Source of the DNA: Kiloniellales bacterium | Lineage (GTDB): Bacteria > Pseudomonadota > Alphaproteobacteria > Kiloniellales > JAKSDN01 | Direction: 5' to 3' | NCBI GenBank assembly: GCA_022360075.1 | Contig: JAKSDN010000763.1 | Span: 1-13,548 of the forward strand | Length of the DNA stretch: 13,548 bases | In this document: piece after piece, positions 7,192-13,548 of the stretch | How positions within the stretch are numbered: position 1 is the stretch's first letter | Layout: each line of letters starts with the position of its first letter | Position numbers and translations under genes: made by a program | The notes under the pieces: generated by a model | Told to the model about the DNA's origin: nothing | The model's input: only the letters and a program-made list of their open reading frames with translations | Databases searched by the model: none

Positions 7192-8670
7192 CTAGCTCTG
7201 CTTGAGGCTGATGGCCACCCACTGGAACTCGCCCTGGCGGAACAGCAGAAGGGTCACGACGCGATAGCCTTCTTCCTTGGCCTTCTGGACCTTTTCGGCC
7301 ACGGCCGAGGGGCTGCTGACCTCCTCCTGATCCACCTCAACGATCACGTCGCCCGGCCGGAGTCCCTTCTCGGCCGCCGAGCCTTCCGCCTCCACGTCGG
7401 TGATCACGACCCCCTGGGTCCGGTCGCCGAGCTCGAACTCCTCGCGCAGCGCCGGCGTGATCTTGGCCAAGGCGAGGCCCAATTCGGCAACGTCGCCTTG
7501 ATCGCCGAGCGGCCGGTCGGCCGGCGTGGCCGCGGCGATCTGGGCATCGTCGAGCTCGCCGAGCTGAACCATCAGCGTGCGCTTCTCGCCGCGGCGCCAG
7601 ATCTCGACCTCGACTTCCTTGCCGATCGAGGTCTCCGCGACCATGCGCGGCAGCTTGCGCATGTCGGGGACCTCGCGGCCGTCGAAGGTAAGGACCACGT
7701 CGCCCTGCTGGATGCCCGCCGCCTCGGCCGGCCCGCCCTCGGTCACCGAGGCGACCAGCGCGCCGCGGGCGCGATCCAGGCGCAGGCCCTCGGCAAGCTC
7801 GTCCGTCACCGTCTGAATGCGCACACCCAGCCAGCCGCGCTTGACCACGCCTTCCTGGCGGAGCTGGTCGATGATGTTGCGCGCCAGGTTGGAGGGAATG
7901 GCGAAGCCGATGCCGATCGAGCCGCCCGAGGGCGAGAAGATGGCCGAGTTGATGCCGATGACCTCGCCGTCGAGATTGAACATCGGGCCGCCGGAATTAC
8001 CCCGGTTGATCGCGGCGTCGGTTTGAATGAAGTCGTCGTAGGGCCCGGAATTGATGTCGCGCTGGCGCGCCGAGACGATGCCGGCGGTCACGGAGCCGCC
8101 CAGGCCGAAGGGATTGCCGATAGCGATCACCCAGTCGCCGATCCGCGCCGCCTCGGAATCGCCCCAGCGGGTATAGGGCAGCGGCGTGTCGCTCTCGACC
8201 TTGAGCACCGCCAGATCGGTCTTCTCGTCGCTACCGACGACCTCGGCATCGAGGGTCGTGTCATCGGAAAGGCGGACCGAAATCTGATCGGCTTCGGCGA
8301 TCACGTGGTGGTTGGTGACGATAAAGCCGCTCGGGTCGATGATGAAGCCGGAGCCGAGGGAGTTCTGGCGCCGCCGCCGCGGCTCCTGGCCGCCGCGCCG
8401 CTCGAAGAACTCGCGAAAGAACTCCTCGAACTCCTCGGAGCCGCGCCGGCGCTCGACCACCTGCGTGGTCGAGATGTTGACCACGACGGGCAGGAGATCG
8501 TCTACCAAGTCCGCGAAGCTGTCGGGGGCGGGCCGCGCCTGCGCCATTGTGGCCCAGATCAGCAGGGCCAGCAGAAGCGGCAGAAGAAAAAGCCAGCGGA
8601 CGCCCGTGGCCGTACGCGCCACCGCCTTCGCGCTGGATCGAGGGCGACCAGCCTTCTTTACGTCATTCAC
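7192..8670 (-). CDS. degP: DegP/HtrA (Do family) periplasmic serine endoprotease
   Basis: This envelope protease degrades, and in some members chaperones, misfolded periplasmic proteins. The 492 residues start with a basic region and a hydrophobic segment (about 24-41) ending in AQA at 43-45, a plausible signal peptidase I site, so export is expected. The trypsin-like domain (about 55-275) carries the triad His122 (TNHHV), Asp152 (TDLAVLK) and Ser226 (GNSGGP). A charged, Arg- and Glu-rich regulatory loop is at about 74-101. Two PDZ domains follow at about 280-368 and 395-480. The GTG at 8670 is chosen because AAGGAG (8679-8684) lies 8 nt upstream; a TTG at 8694 in the same frame lies upstream of that site and would leave it inside the gene. 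It is the last gene of the hflK-hflC-DUF2065-degP run. DegQ and MucD are close relatives and the exact subtype is not certain. Confidence 0.93.
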   Translation of the reverse strand: MNDVKKAGRPRSSAKAVARTATGVRWLFLLPLLLALLIWATMAQARPAPDSFADLVDDLLPVVVNISTTQVVERRRGSEEFEEFFREFFERRGGQEPRRRRQNSLGSGFIIDPSGFIVTNHHVIAEADQISVRLSDDTTLDAEVVGSDEKTDLAVLKVESDTPLPYTRWGDSEAARIGDWVIAIGNPFGLGGSVTAGIVSARQRDINSGPYDDFIQTDAAINRGNSGGPMFNLDGEVIGINSAIFSPSGGSIGIGFAIPSNLARNIIDQLRQEGVVKRGWLGVRIQTVTDELAEGLRLDRARGALVASVTEGGPAEAAGIQQGDVVLTFDGREVPDMRKLPRMVAETSIGKEVEVEIWRRGEKRTLMVQLGELDDAQIAAATPADRPLGDQGDVAELGLALAKITPALREEFELGDRTQGVVITDVEAEGSAAEKGLRPGDVIVEVDQEEVSSPSAVAEKVQKAKEEGYRVVTLLLFRQGEFQWVAISLKQS

Positions 8671-8791
8671 CGAGATTTCTCCTTGTCGGCGCAACGCGAC
8701 AAGCCGGCAAACCCGCGGCGCGGCGCGGTGGCCGGCATTGAACGGTCGGGACTAACCGCAACCTGGCAAGGCAGGGGTAGCCTTTCAACGC

Positions 8792-8820
8792 AGTCTATCA
8801 TCACGAAGCTGTCATACCAA
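8792..8820 (-). promoter_or_regulatory. Candidate promoter of degP
   Basis: On the minus strand TTGGTA (8815-8820, 4 of 6) and TAGACT (8792-8797, 4 of 6) are 17 nt apart, in the 209-bp gap between the DUF2065 gene and degP. Transcription would begin near 8785, leaving a leader of about 115 nt. It would let degP be expressed apart from hflKC. No clear heat-shock-type motif was recognised there. Confidence 0.3.
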
Positions 8821-8879
8821 TCCGGCGCAAATGTGGCCGGAGCCAAGGGCAAAGCCCCCAGACGCGCCGGTCGGGCGAC

Positions 8880-9065
8880 TCATCCGCGCAGCAACCATAC
8901 AGCGAAGACACCGGCTCCCGCCGACACCAAGCCGGCCACGCGGAGCGTCTCTGGCGGCACCTCCGCCAGGCGCTCCACCAGCCAGCGTAGTCGATCGGGA
9001 ATCAGGGCCAAAATGATGCCTTCGATCACGAAAACCAGTGCGAGGGCAGTCAGAAGATCGGTCAT
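8880..9065 (-). CDS. DUF2065 small membrane protein (YjeT-like)
   Basis: This 61-residue protein has two predicted membrane helices, about 3-21 and 42-58, joined by a short basic and acidic loop (about 24-40) that contains PDRLRWLVERLAEVPPETLR. The early hydrophobic helix with EG in its middle and the later Leu-Arg followed by a Gly- and Ala-rich helix fit the DUF2065 family, whose E. coli member YjeT is encoded just after hflC. The same position here supports the call. It starts 73 bp after hflC on the same strand, so co-transcription is likely. Its biochemical role is unknown; a link to HflKC is inferred from conserved neighbourhood only. The preceding ribosome-binding site is weak. Confidence 0.85.
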   Translation of the reverse strand: MTDLLTALALVFVIEGIILALIPDRLRWLVERLAEVPPETLRVAGLVSAGAGVFAVWLLRG

Positions 9066-9138
9066 GGCTCTCGCCGTTCGGCCCTCGGCCCGCGCCGACC
9101 CGACCGCCGGAAAGGGCCACCGACCTAAGGCTCCTCAG

Positions 9139-10038
9139 CTACTGACCGCCCGCACCAGCTCCACCTTCGTAACTGCGCCCGCCGACAGCGTCGAAGAAGT
9201 CGGCGAACTCGCCGTCCGGGGAGATCACCATGTAGGTCCCCTCGCCCAGCGAGTTGTTGTAGGCCTGCATAGAGCGATAAAAGTTGAAAAAGTCCTTATC
9301 CTTGCCGTAGGCGTCGTTGAGGATGCGGGTGCGCTCGCCCTCGCCTTCGCCGCGCAGGATCTCCGCCTCGCGCTCGGCCTCGGCCCGGATCACGGTCGCC
9401 TCGCGGTCGGCGCCGGCGCGGATCCGCTGGGCCTGCTCGAAGCCCTGGGCCCGGAATTCCGCGGCTTCGCGCTCGCGCTCCGACTTCATGCGATCGTACA
9501 CCGCCTGACTGGTCTCGTCCGGCAAGTCAGAGCGGCGCAGGCGGACATCCACCACGTCGATCCCGAAGCGCTGCGACTCAACGTTTACCTGATCGCGGAT
9601 CTGCAGCATGATCTCGATGCGCTCCTCGGAGAGCACACTGGCGAGGTTGACGTTGCCGAGCACGCCGCGGGCCGAGGCGTTGATGATCGTGCCCAGGCGC
9701 GAGCCGGCCGTGCCCTCCGTGCGCACCGTCTGATAGAAGCGCAAGGGGTCGCTGATCCGGTAGCGCGCATAGGTGTCGACCAGGAGCGGTTTCTGGTCTG
9801 CGAGGATCACGCGCTGCACCGGCGGGTCGAGGTTGAGCACCCGCCGCTCGTAGAACAGCACGTTCTGGATCAACGGCAGCTTGACCTTGAGGCCGGGCTC
9901 GCTGACCGCCCGCTTCGGCTCGCCGAGCTGCAGCACCAGCGCCTGCTGGGTCTGATGCACGGTGAAGAGGGCGCCCGAGGCGACGATGCCGAGCAGGACG
10001 ACGACGACCCCGAGTATGAGAAGTAGTCTGCGATTCAT
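9139..10038 (-). CDS. hflC: HflC, SPFH/band 7 protease modulator
   Basis: HflC partners HflK in a large SPFH cage in the inner membrane that surrounds and modulates the AAA protease FtsH. The product has 299 residues. One N-terminal membrane anchor (about 4-25) is followed by the periplasmic SPFH/band 7 domain (about 27-185), with QQALVLQLGEP at 31-41. A long charged helix rich in Arg, Glu and Ala (about 183-245), including RAEAEREAEILRGEGEGER, is the expected coiled coil. The C-terminal part contains FFNFYRSMQAY and ends in a Gly-rich tail. The ATG at 10038 has a GGGAG site about 8 nt upstream. It lies 21 bp after hflK, which indicates translation from one mRNA. Confidence 0.96.
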   Translation of the reverse strand: MNRRLLLILGVVVVLLGIVASGALFTVHQTQQALVLQLGEPKRAVSEPGLKVKLPLIQNVLFYERRVLNLDPPVQRVILADQKPLLVDTYARYRISDPLRFYQTVRTEGTAGSRLGTIINASARGVLGNVNLASVLSEERIEIMLQIRDQVNVESQRFGIDVVDVRLRRSDLPDETSQAVYDRMKSEREREAAEFRAQGFEQAQRIRAGADREATVIRAEAEREAEILRGEGEGERTRILNDAYGKDKDFFNFYRSMQAYNNSLGEGTYMVISPDGEFADFFDAVGGRSYEGGAGAGGQ

Positions 10039-10059
10039 GGCGTCTCTCCCTCGGCCTGC

Positions 10060-11220
10060 CTATTGCGTCGGCGACGCGGCGGTCTGCCCGCTGCGCCGCA
10101 GCTCGTTGAGCGGCAGGTAGGGGACCGGCCCCTGCGACCCGTTGCTGTCGATGATGACGGTGTCGGTCACCGATAGAACCTCCTGGATCGTCTCCAGATA
10201 CATGCGGCGGCGCGCCACGTCGGGGTTCTGCGTATAGGCCTCGTAGACCGAGATGAAGCGCTTGGCCTCACCGTCGGCCTCGTTGACCAGACGCTCCTTG
10301 TAGGCCTCAGCGCCTTGGATCATGCGCTGGGCCTCGCCGCGGGCGCGCGGGATGATGTCGTTGCGGTAGGCGTCGGCCTCGTTGCGCAGGCGGTCACGGT
10401 CCTGCAGCGCGCGCTGCACGTCGTTGAAGGCGTCGATCACCGGCGCCGGCGGCTGCACCTCCTGGAGCTGGACCTGGGTGATCTCGATGCCGGCCTCGTA
10501 CTCCTCGAGGATGCTCTGCAGCAGATCGCGCGTCTTGAGCTCCACGTCCTGACGCGCCTCGGTCAAGGCCGGCTGGATGTCTGTGCGGCCGATGATTTCG
10601 CGCATCGCGCTCTCGGCGGCGATTTTCACCGTCGCCTCGGGATCGCGGATGTTGAACAGGAACCGCCCGGCATCGGCGATCTTCCAGAGCACCGTGAAGT
10701 CGATATCGATGATGTTCTGGTCGCCGGTCAGCATCAGGCTCTCTTCCTCGACGTCGCGCCGGCTCGCGGCGCGGGCCGTGGCCCCGACCGAGCGAAAGCC
10801 GATGTCGATCGAGTTGATGCGCTCCACGCTGGGCGTCTCGACCGTCTCGATCGGGAAAGGCAGGTGCCAGTTGAGGCCCGGCTGCGTCGTCTCGGTCCAC
10901 TCGCCGAATGTCAGCACCACGCCCTGCTGGTCCGGCTGGACCCGGTAGAAGCCCGAGACCAGCCAGGCAATCAGGACGATCGCGGCGATGATGATCAGGC
11001 CGCGGCTGCCGCCACCGCCCGATGGCAGGAAGCGCTTGAAGCGGTCCTGCCCCTTTCTGATGAAATCCTCGAAATCCGGTGGCCGTCCTCCGCCGAAACC
11101 ACCGCCGCCGCCGCCGCCGGAGGGGCCTCGGCCCCAGGGACCGCCGTTGCCGCCCGATCCGCCACCCCAGGGGCCGCCGCCGCCGGAGCCGCCGTTGCCC
11201 CCTTGCTGTTGCCAAGGCAT
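10060..11220 (-). CDS. hflK: HflK, SPFH/band 7 protease modulator
   Basis: HflK is the other half of the HflKC complex that controls FtsH access to membrane substrates. The 386-residue product begins with a cytoplasmic Gly-rich segment (about 7-45) typical of HflK, then a basic stretch containing RKGQDRFKRFLP. A single membrane helix (about 74-91) and the SPFH domain (about 92-260) with QPDQQGVVLTFGEW follow. A charged helical region (about 280-345) comes next, then the HflK-type ending with VIIDS and VPYLPL. The ATG at 11220 has GAGGA about 9 nt upstream and starts the usual MPWxxQGG N-terminus. It is the first gene of the cluster and divergent from mrp over 155 bp. A run of six CCG triplets on the plus strand (11102-11119) encodes part of the Gly tract. 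Confidence 0.96.
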   Translation of the reverse strand: MPWQQQGGNGGSGGGGPWGGGSGGNGGPWGRGPSGGGGGGGFGGGRPPDFEDFIRKGQDRFKRFLPSGGGGSRGLIIIAAIVLIAWLVSGFYRVQPDQQGVVLTFGEWTETTQPGLNWHLPFPIETVETPSVERINSIDIGFRSVGATARAASRRDVEEESLMLTGDQNIIDIDFTVLWKIADAGRFLFNIRDPEATVKIAAESAMREIIGRTDIQPALTEARQDVELKTRDLLQSILEEYEAGIEITQVQLQEVQPPAPVIDAFNDVQRALQDRDRLRNEADAYRNDIIPRARGEAQRMIQGAEAYKERLVNEADGEAKRFISVYEAYTQNPDVARRRMYLETIQEVLSVTDTVIIDSNGSQGPVPYLPLNELRRSGQTAASPTQ

Positions 11221-11276
11221 CCGTCCAAATCCTCGCTTCGTTGTCGGGTTGGCGTTGTGGAAAACGACCAGCCAGT

Positions 11277-11285
11277 CTTATATCA
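11277..11285 (-). promoter_or_regulatory. Extended -10 promoter element for hflKC
   Basis: On the minus strand TGATATAAG matches the extended -10 form TGnTATAAT in 8 of its 9 positions, counting the free n. It lies 57 nt upstream of the hflK ATG, with transcription expected near 11270. No good -35 is found at 16-18 nt, which extended -10 promoters do not need. No comparable promoter was found for the divergent mrp gene, although TATATC overlaps on the plus strand. Confidence 0.45.
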
Positions 11286-11375
11286 CAGGCAGGGCTGAGT
11301 TAAGGGTTCGGCGGGTCGGTTGTTCCGGGCTTCTTTGTACCAGCGGATATTGGCAGACACCAGGAGTTGTCAAGG

Positions 11376-12548
11376 ATGAGCCAAGTCACGGAACAACGGA
11401 TTCTGGAGGCTCTGCGCGGCGTCATCGAGCCCGAGAAGGGAAAGGACGTGGTCAGCCTCGAGATGGTCACGGGCCTGGTCGTCAAGGACGGCAACGTCGG
11501 CTTCGCGCTCGAGGTCGATCCGCGCAAGGGCGGTCAGATGGAGCCGCTGCGCAAGGCCGCCGAGCAGGCCGTTGCCGGGCTCGAGGGCGTGCTTTCGGTC
11601 ACCGCCGTGCTGACCGCGCACAGCGAGGGCCCGGGCGGCAACGGCCAGATGGGCGGCCAGATGGGCGGCCAGACGGGCGGCCGAGCCGGCGGCCCCAGCC
11701 AGGCGCAGGCCGCGCGGCCGGCGCCGGGCGCCGGACAGGCCATGGTGCCGGGGGTGGGCGCGATCGTCGCCGTGGCCAGCGGCAAGGGCGGCGTCGGCAA
11801 GTCGACCTGCGCGGTCAACATCGCGCTCGGCCTCGCGCGCATCGGCCGGCGCGTGGGCGTGCTCGACGCCGACATCTACGGCCCCTCGCAGCCGCGCATG
11901 CTGGGCATCAGCGGCCGGCCGACCTCGCCGGACGGCAAGATCCTCAATCCCATGGACAATTACGGCGTCAAGTGCATGTCCATGGGCTTCCTGGTGGCCG
12001 AGGACACGCCGATGATCTGGCGCGGGCCGATGGTCCAGAGCGCGCTACAGCAGATGCTGCGCGATGTCGACTGGGGCGAACTCGATGTGCTGGTCGTCGA
12101 CATGCCGCCGGGCACGGGCGACGCCCAGCTCACCATGGCGCAGCAGGTGCCGCTGTCGGGCGCGGTGATCATCTCGACGCCCCAGGACATCGCCCTGCTC
12201 GACGCCCGCAAGGGCCTCAATATGTTCCGCAAGGTCGACGTGCCGGTGCTCGGCATCATCGAGAACATGAGCTACTTTTCCTGTCCGAGTTGCGGCCATA
12301 TCTCCCACCCTTTCGACCACGGCGGCGCACGGCGCGAGGCCGACAAGCTCGGCATGGAGTTCCTCGGCGAGATCCCGCTCGACCTGGCGATCCGCGAGAC
12401 CTCCGACGGCGGACAGCCGATCGTGGTCTCGCAGCCCGACAGCGCCAACGCCCAGGCCTACGTGGCGATCGCCGAGCGCATCTGGGCCAAGGTCTCGGCC
12501 GGCGCCGACGCCGAGGCCCGCCAGGCGCCCAAGATCGTCATGCAGTAG
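11376..12548 (+). CDS. mrp: Mrp/ApbC iron-sulfur cluster carrier ATPase
   Basis: Mrp/ApbC proteins bind and transfer Fe-S clusters to apoproteins in an ATPase-dependent way in the cytoplasm. The 390-residue product starts with a MIP18-type (DUF59) domain (about 1-82). A Gly-, Gln- and Met-rich linker (about 84-122) follows, then the deviant Walker A P-loop SGKGGVGKST at 135-144, DADIYGPSQPRMLG at 164-177, and Walker B-like VVDMPPGTGDAQLT at 240-253. The dimer-bridging cluster motif CPSC has Cys303 and Cys306. The ATG at 11376 has GGAG (11363-11366) 9 nt upstream; a TTG at 11367 would overlap that site region and is less likely. It is divergent from hflK. Its last 11 bp overlap the end of the ABC ATPase gene on the other strand. 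The name apbC is also used. Confidence 0.96.
   Translation: MSQVTEQRILEALRGVIEPEKGKDVVSLEMVTGLVVKDGNVGFALEVDPRKGGQMEPLRKAAEQAVAGLEGVLSVTAVLTAHSEGPGGNGQMGGQMGGQTGGRAGGPSQAQAARPAPGAGQAMVPGVGAIVAVASGKGGVGKSTCAVNIALGLARIGRRVGVLDADIYGPSQPRMLGISGRPTSPDGKILNPMDNYGVKCMSMGFLVAEDTPMIWRGPMVQSALQQMLRDVDWGELDVLVVDMPPGTGDAQLTMAQQVPLSGAVIISTPQDIALLDARKGLNMFRKVDVPVLGIIENMSYFSCPSCGHISHPFDHGGARREADKLGMEFLGEIPLDLAIRETSDGGQPIVVSQPDSANAQAYVAIAERIWAKVSAGADAEARQAPKIVMQ
11643..11690 (+). repeat. 12-bp tandem repeat in the mrp linker
   Basis: Four consecutive 12-bp units are present. The first two are identical (GGCCAGATGGGC), the third differs at one base, and the fourth is degenerate. They encode GQMG, GQMG, GQTG and GRAG between the DUF59 and ATPase domains. 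The unit is a multiple of three, so copy number changes would alter linker length without a frameshift. Confidence 0.85.
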
Positions 12549-13542
12549 GCCCGGTGGACCGGGGCAGCGGCCGCGCGTCGTCCGACCGACCTTCGAAAAG
12601 ATGGCATTCGACAGTCCCGCGCTCCGACGCGATCGGGCGCGGGGGCCTGCTGGCGCAGATGTCCATCGCCTCGGGGCAGCGCGGATGAAAAGTGCAGCCC
12701 GGCGGCGGGTCGATCGGGTTCGGGAAAGTCGCACCCATATGCGTGTCCGGCACGCCGCGCCCTGGATCGACCACCAGCACCGACTCGAGCAGCGCCCGTG
12801 TATAGGGATGATTGGGCGCGGAGAACAGCGAATCGGTATCGGACACCTCGACGATGCGTCCGAGATACATCACCGCGACCCGGGCCGCCATATGCTCGAC
12901 CACGGCCAGATTGTGGCTGATCAACACGTAGGTCAGGTTGAGCTCGCCGCGCAGGTTCTGGAGCAGGTTCAAGATCTGCGATTGCACCGAGACGTCCAGC
13001 GCAGAGGTCGGTTCGTCGCAAATGACGATCTGCGGCCGGTTTATCAGGGCCCGGGCAATCGCGACCCGCTGACGCTGGCCGCCGGAGAGCTGGTTCGGAT
13101 AGCTGTTGAACAGCCGGCGGGGCAGGCCGACCATCTCCATGATCTCCTCCACCCGCGCGCGCCAGCCAGCGCGGTCGTGCTGGCCCTGAATGCGCAGTGG
13201 CAGGCTGATGATCGCGCCTACGGACTTCCGCGGGTTGAGCGATGAGTAGGGATCCTGAAACACCGGCTGCAAGCGGCTCGCCAGTTGCAGCCGGCTGTAT
13301 GACTGAATTGGCGCGCCGTCGATCATGATATCACCGGCGCTGGGCGGCAGTAGGCCAAGCAGCATTCGCGCCAGGGTTGTCTTGCCGCAACCGGATTCAC
13401 CGACCAGGGCCACGACCTCGCCGCGGCGGATCTGCAGCGAGACGCCATTGACTGCCTGCAGTATCTTGCGGCGCCGAAACGCGCCGGCGGAGACCGTGAA
13501 GCTCCGGTACAGATCGCGGGCCTCGATCACAATGTCGTCCAT
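12538..13542 (-). CDS. Peptide/nickel-type ABC transporter ATP-binding protein (DppF/OppF family)
   Basis: This is a cytoplasmic ATPase subunit that powers import of di- or oligopeptides or a related solute through an inner-membrane permease. The 334 residues carry Walker A GESGCGKTT at 48-56, the Q-loop in VFQDPYSSLNPR at 94-105, signature LSGGQRQR at 152-159, Walker B IVICDEPTSALD at 172-183 with catalytic Glu177, and the H-loop His210. The C-terminal oligopeptide-transporter extension (about 240-320) includes NHPYTRALL and four cysteines (283, 289, 296, 313). VFQDPYSSLNPR points to the F type rather than the D type. Permease, D-type ATPase and binding-protein genes would be expected upstream, beyond the right edge. 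The ATG at 13542 gives a normal N-terminus, but only 6 bp remain, so a slightly earlier start cannot be excluded. The substrate is not determined. Confidence 0.93.
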   Translation of the reverse strand: MDDIVIEARDLYRSFTVSAGAFRRRKILQAVNGVSLQIRRGEVVALVGESGCGKTTLARMLLGLLPPSAGDIMIDGAPIQSYSRLQLASRLQPVFQDPYSSLNPRKSVGAIISLPLRIQGQHDRAGWRARVEEIMEMVGLPRRLFNSYPNQLSGGQRQRVAIARALINRPQIVICDEPTSALDVSVQSQILNLLQNLRGELNLTYVLISHNLAVVEHMAARVAVMYLGRIVEVSDTDSLFSAPNHPYTRALLESVLVVDPGRGVPDTHMGATFPNPIDPPPGCTFHPRCPEAMDICASRPPRPIASERGTVECHLFEGRSDDARPLPRSTGPTA

Positions 13543-13548
13543 CGACCA

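Noticed and set aside
8830..8879. Possible hairpin terminator after the DUF2065 gene
   Set aside because: GGGC-AAA-GCCC gives only a 4-bp stem with a 3-nt loop and no T-tract.
7498..10026. Plus-strand open frame of 842 codons across degP, DUF2065 and hflC
   Set aside because: It crosses three well-supported minus-strand genes and their gaps, with no recognisable domain. It reflects the lack of stops in GC-rich DNA.

Overview
The window is GC-rich, ordinary chromosomal DNA of an alphaproteobacterium, probably Rhodospirillales-like. This rests on gene content, the gene order miaA-ilvB-ilvN-ilvC next to serB and hflK-hflC-DUF2065-degP, strong G/C preference at third codon positions, and two palindromic intergenic repeat families that I recall as common in Alphaproteobacteria. 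The lineage call is from memory of gene neighbourhoods, not from a search. No transposase, phage gene, CRISPR array, tRNA or rRNA was seen.

Layout. (1) 1-501 (+) is the 3' part of a metallo-beta-lactamase-fold hydrolase. (2) 557-672 and 1060-1177 are two same-direction copies of a ~117-bp element made of two hairpins, flanking one small unrecognised gene (779-1006, +). (3) 1201-4908 (-) is the branched-chain amino acid operon, transcribed ilvB, ilvN, ilvC, with a large inverted repeat of a second family (2349-2460) between ilvN and ilvC. (4) 5094-6146 (-) is miaA; its unusually long AT-rich 3' end seems to hold the upstream part of the ilvB promoter region. (5) 6228-7118 (+) is serB, divergent from miaA, with a promoter so close to the ATG that the mRNA may be leaderless. 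(6) 7192-11220 (-) is a membrane and envelope protein-quality-control cluster: hflK, hflC, a DUF2065 protein and a DegP/HtrA protease. (7) 11376-12548 (+) is the Mrp/ApbC iron-sulfur carrier ATPase, divergent from hflK. (8) 12538-13542 (-) is a DppF/OppF-type peptide-transport ATPase whose 3' end overlaps that of mrp by 11 bp.

How the genes work together. IlvB and IlvN form acetohydroxyacid synthase and IlvC performs the next step of valine, leucine and isoleucine synthesis. SerB makes serine and MiaA modifies tRNA. HflK and HflC form the SPFH complex that restrains FtsH, while DegP degrades misfolded periplasmic proteins, so the two halves of that cluster cover the membrane and the periplasm.

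No clearly new multi-gene system is visible. The points most worth checking are the repeat-flanked small gene, the predicted leaderless serB with a TATA core shared with miaA, the AT-rich palindrome inside the miaA 3' end, and the intra-operon inverted repeat upstream of ilvC.
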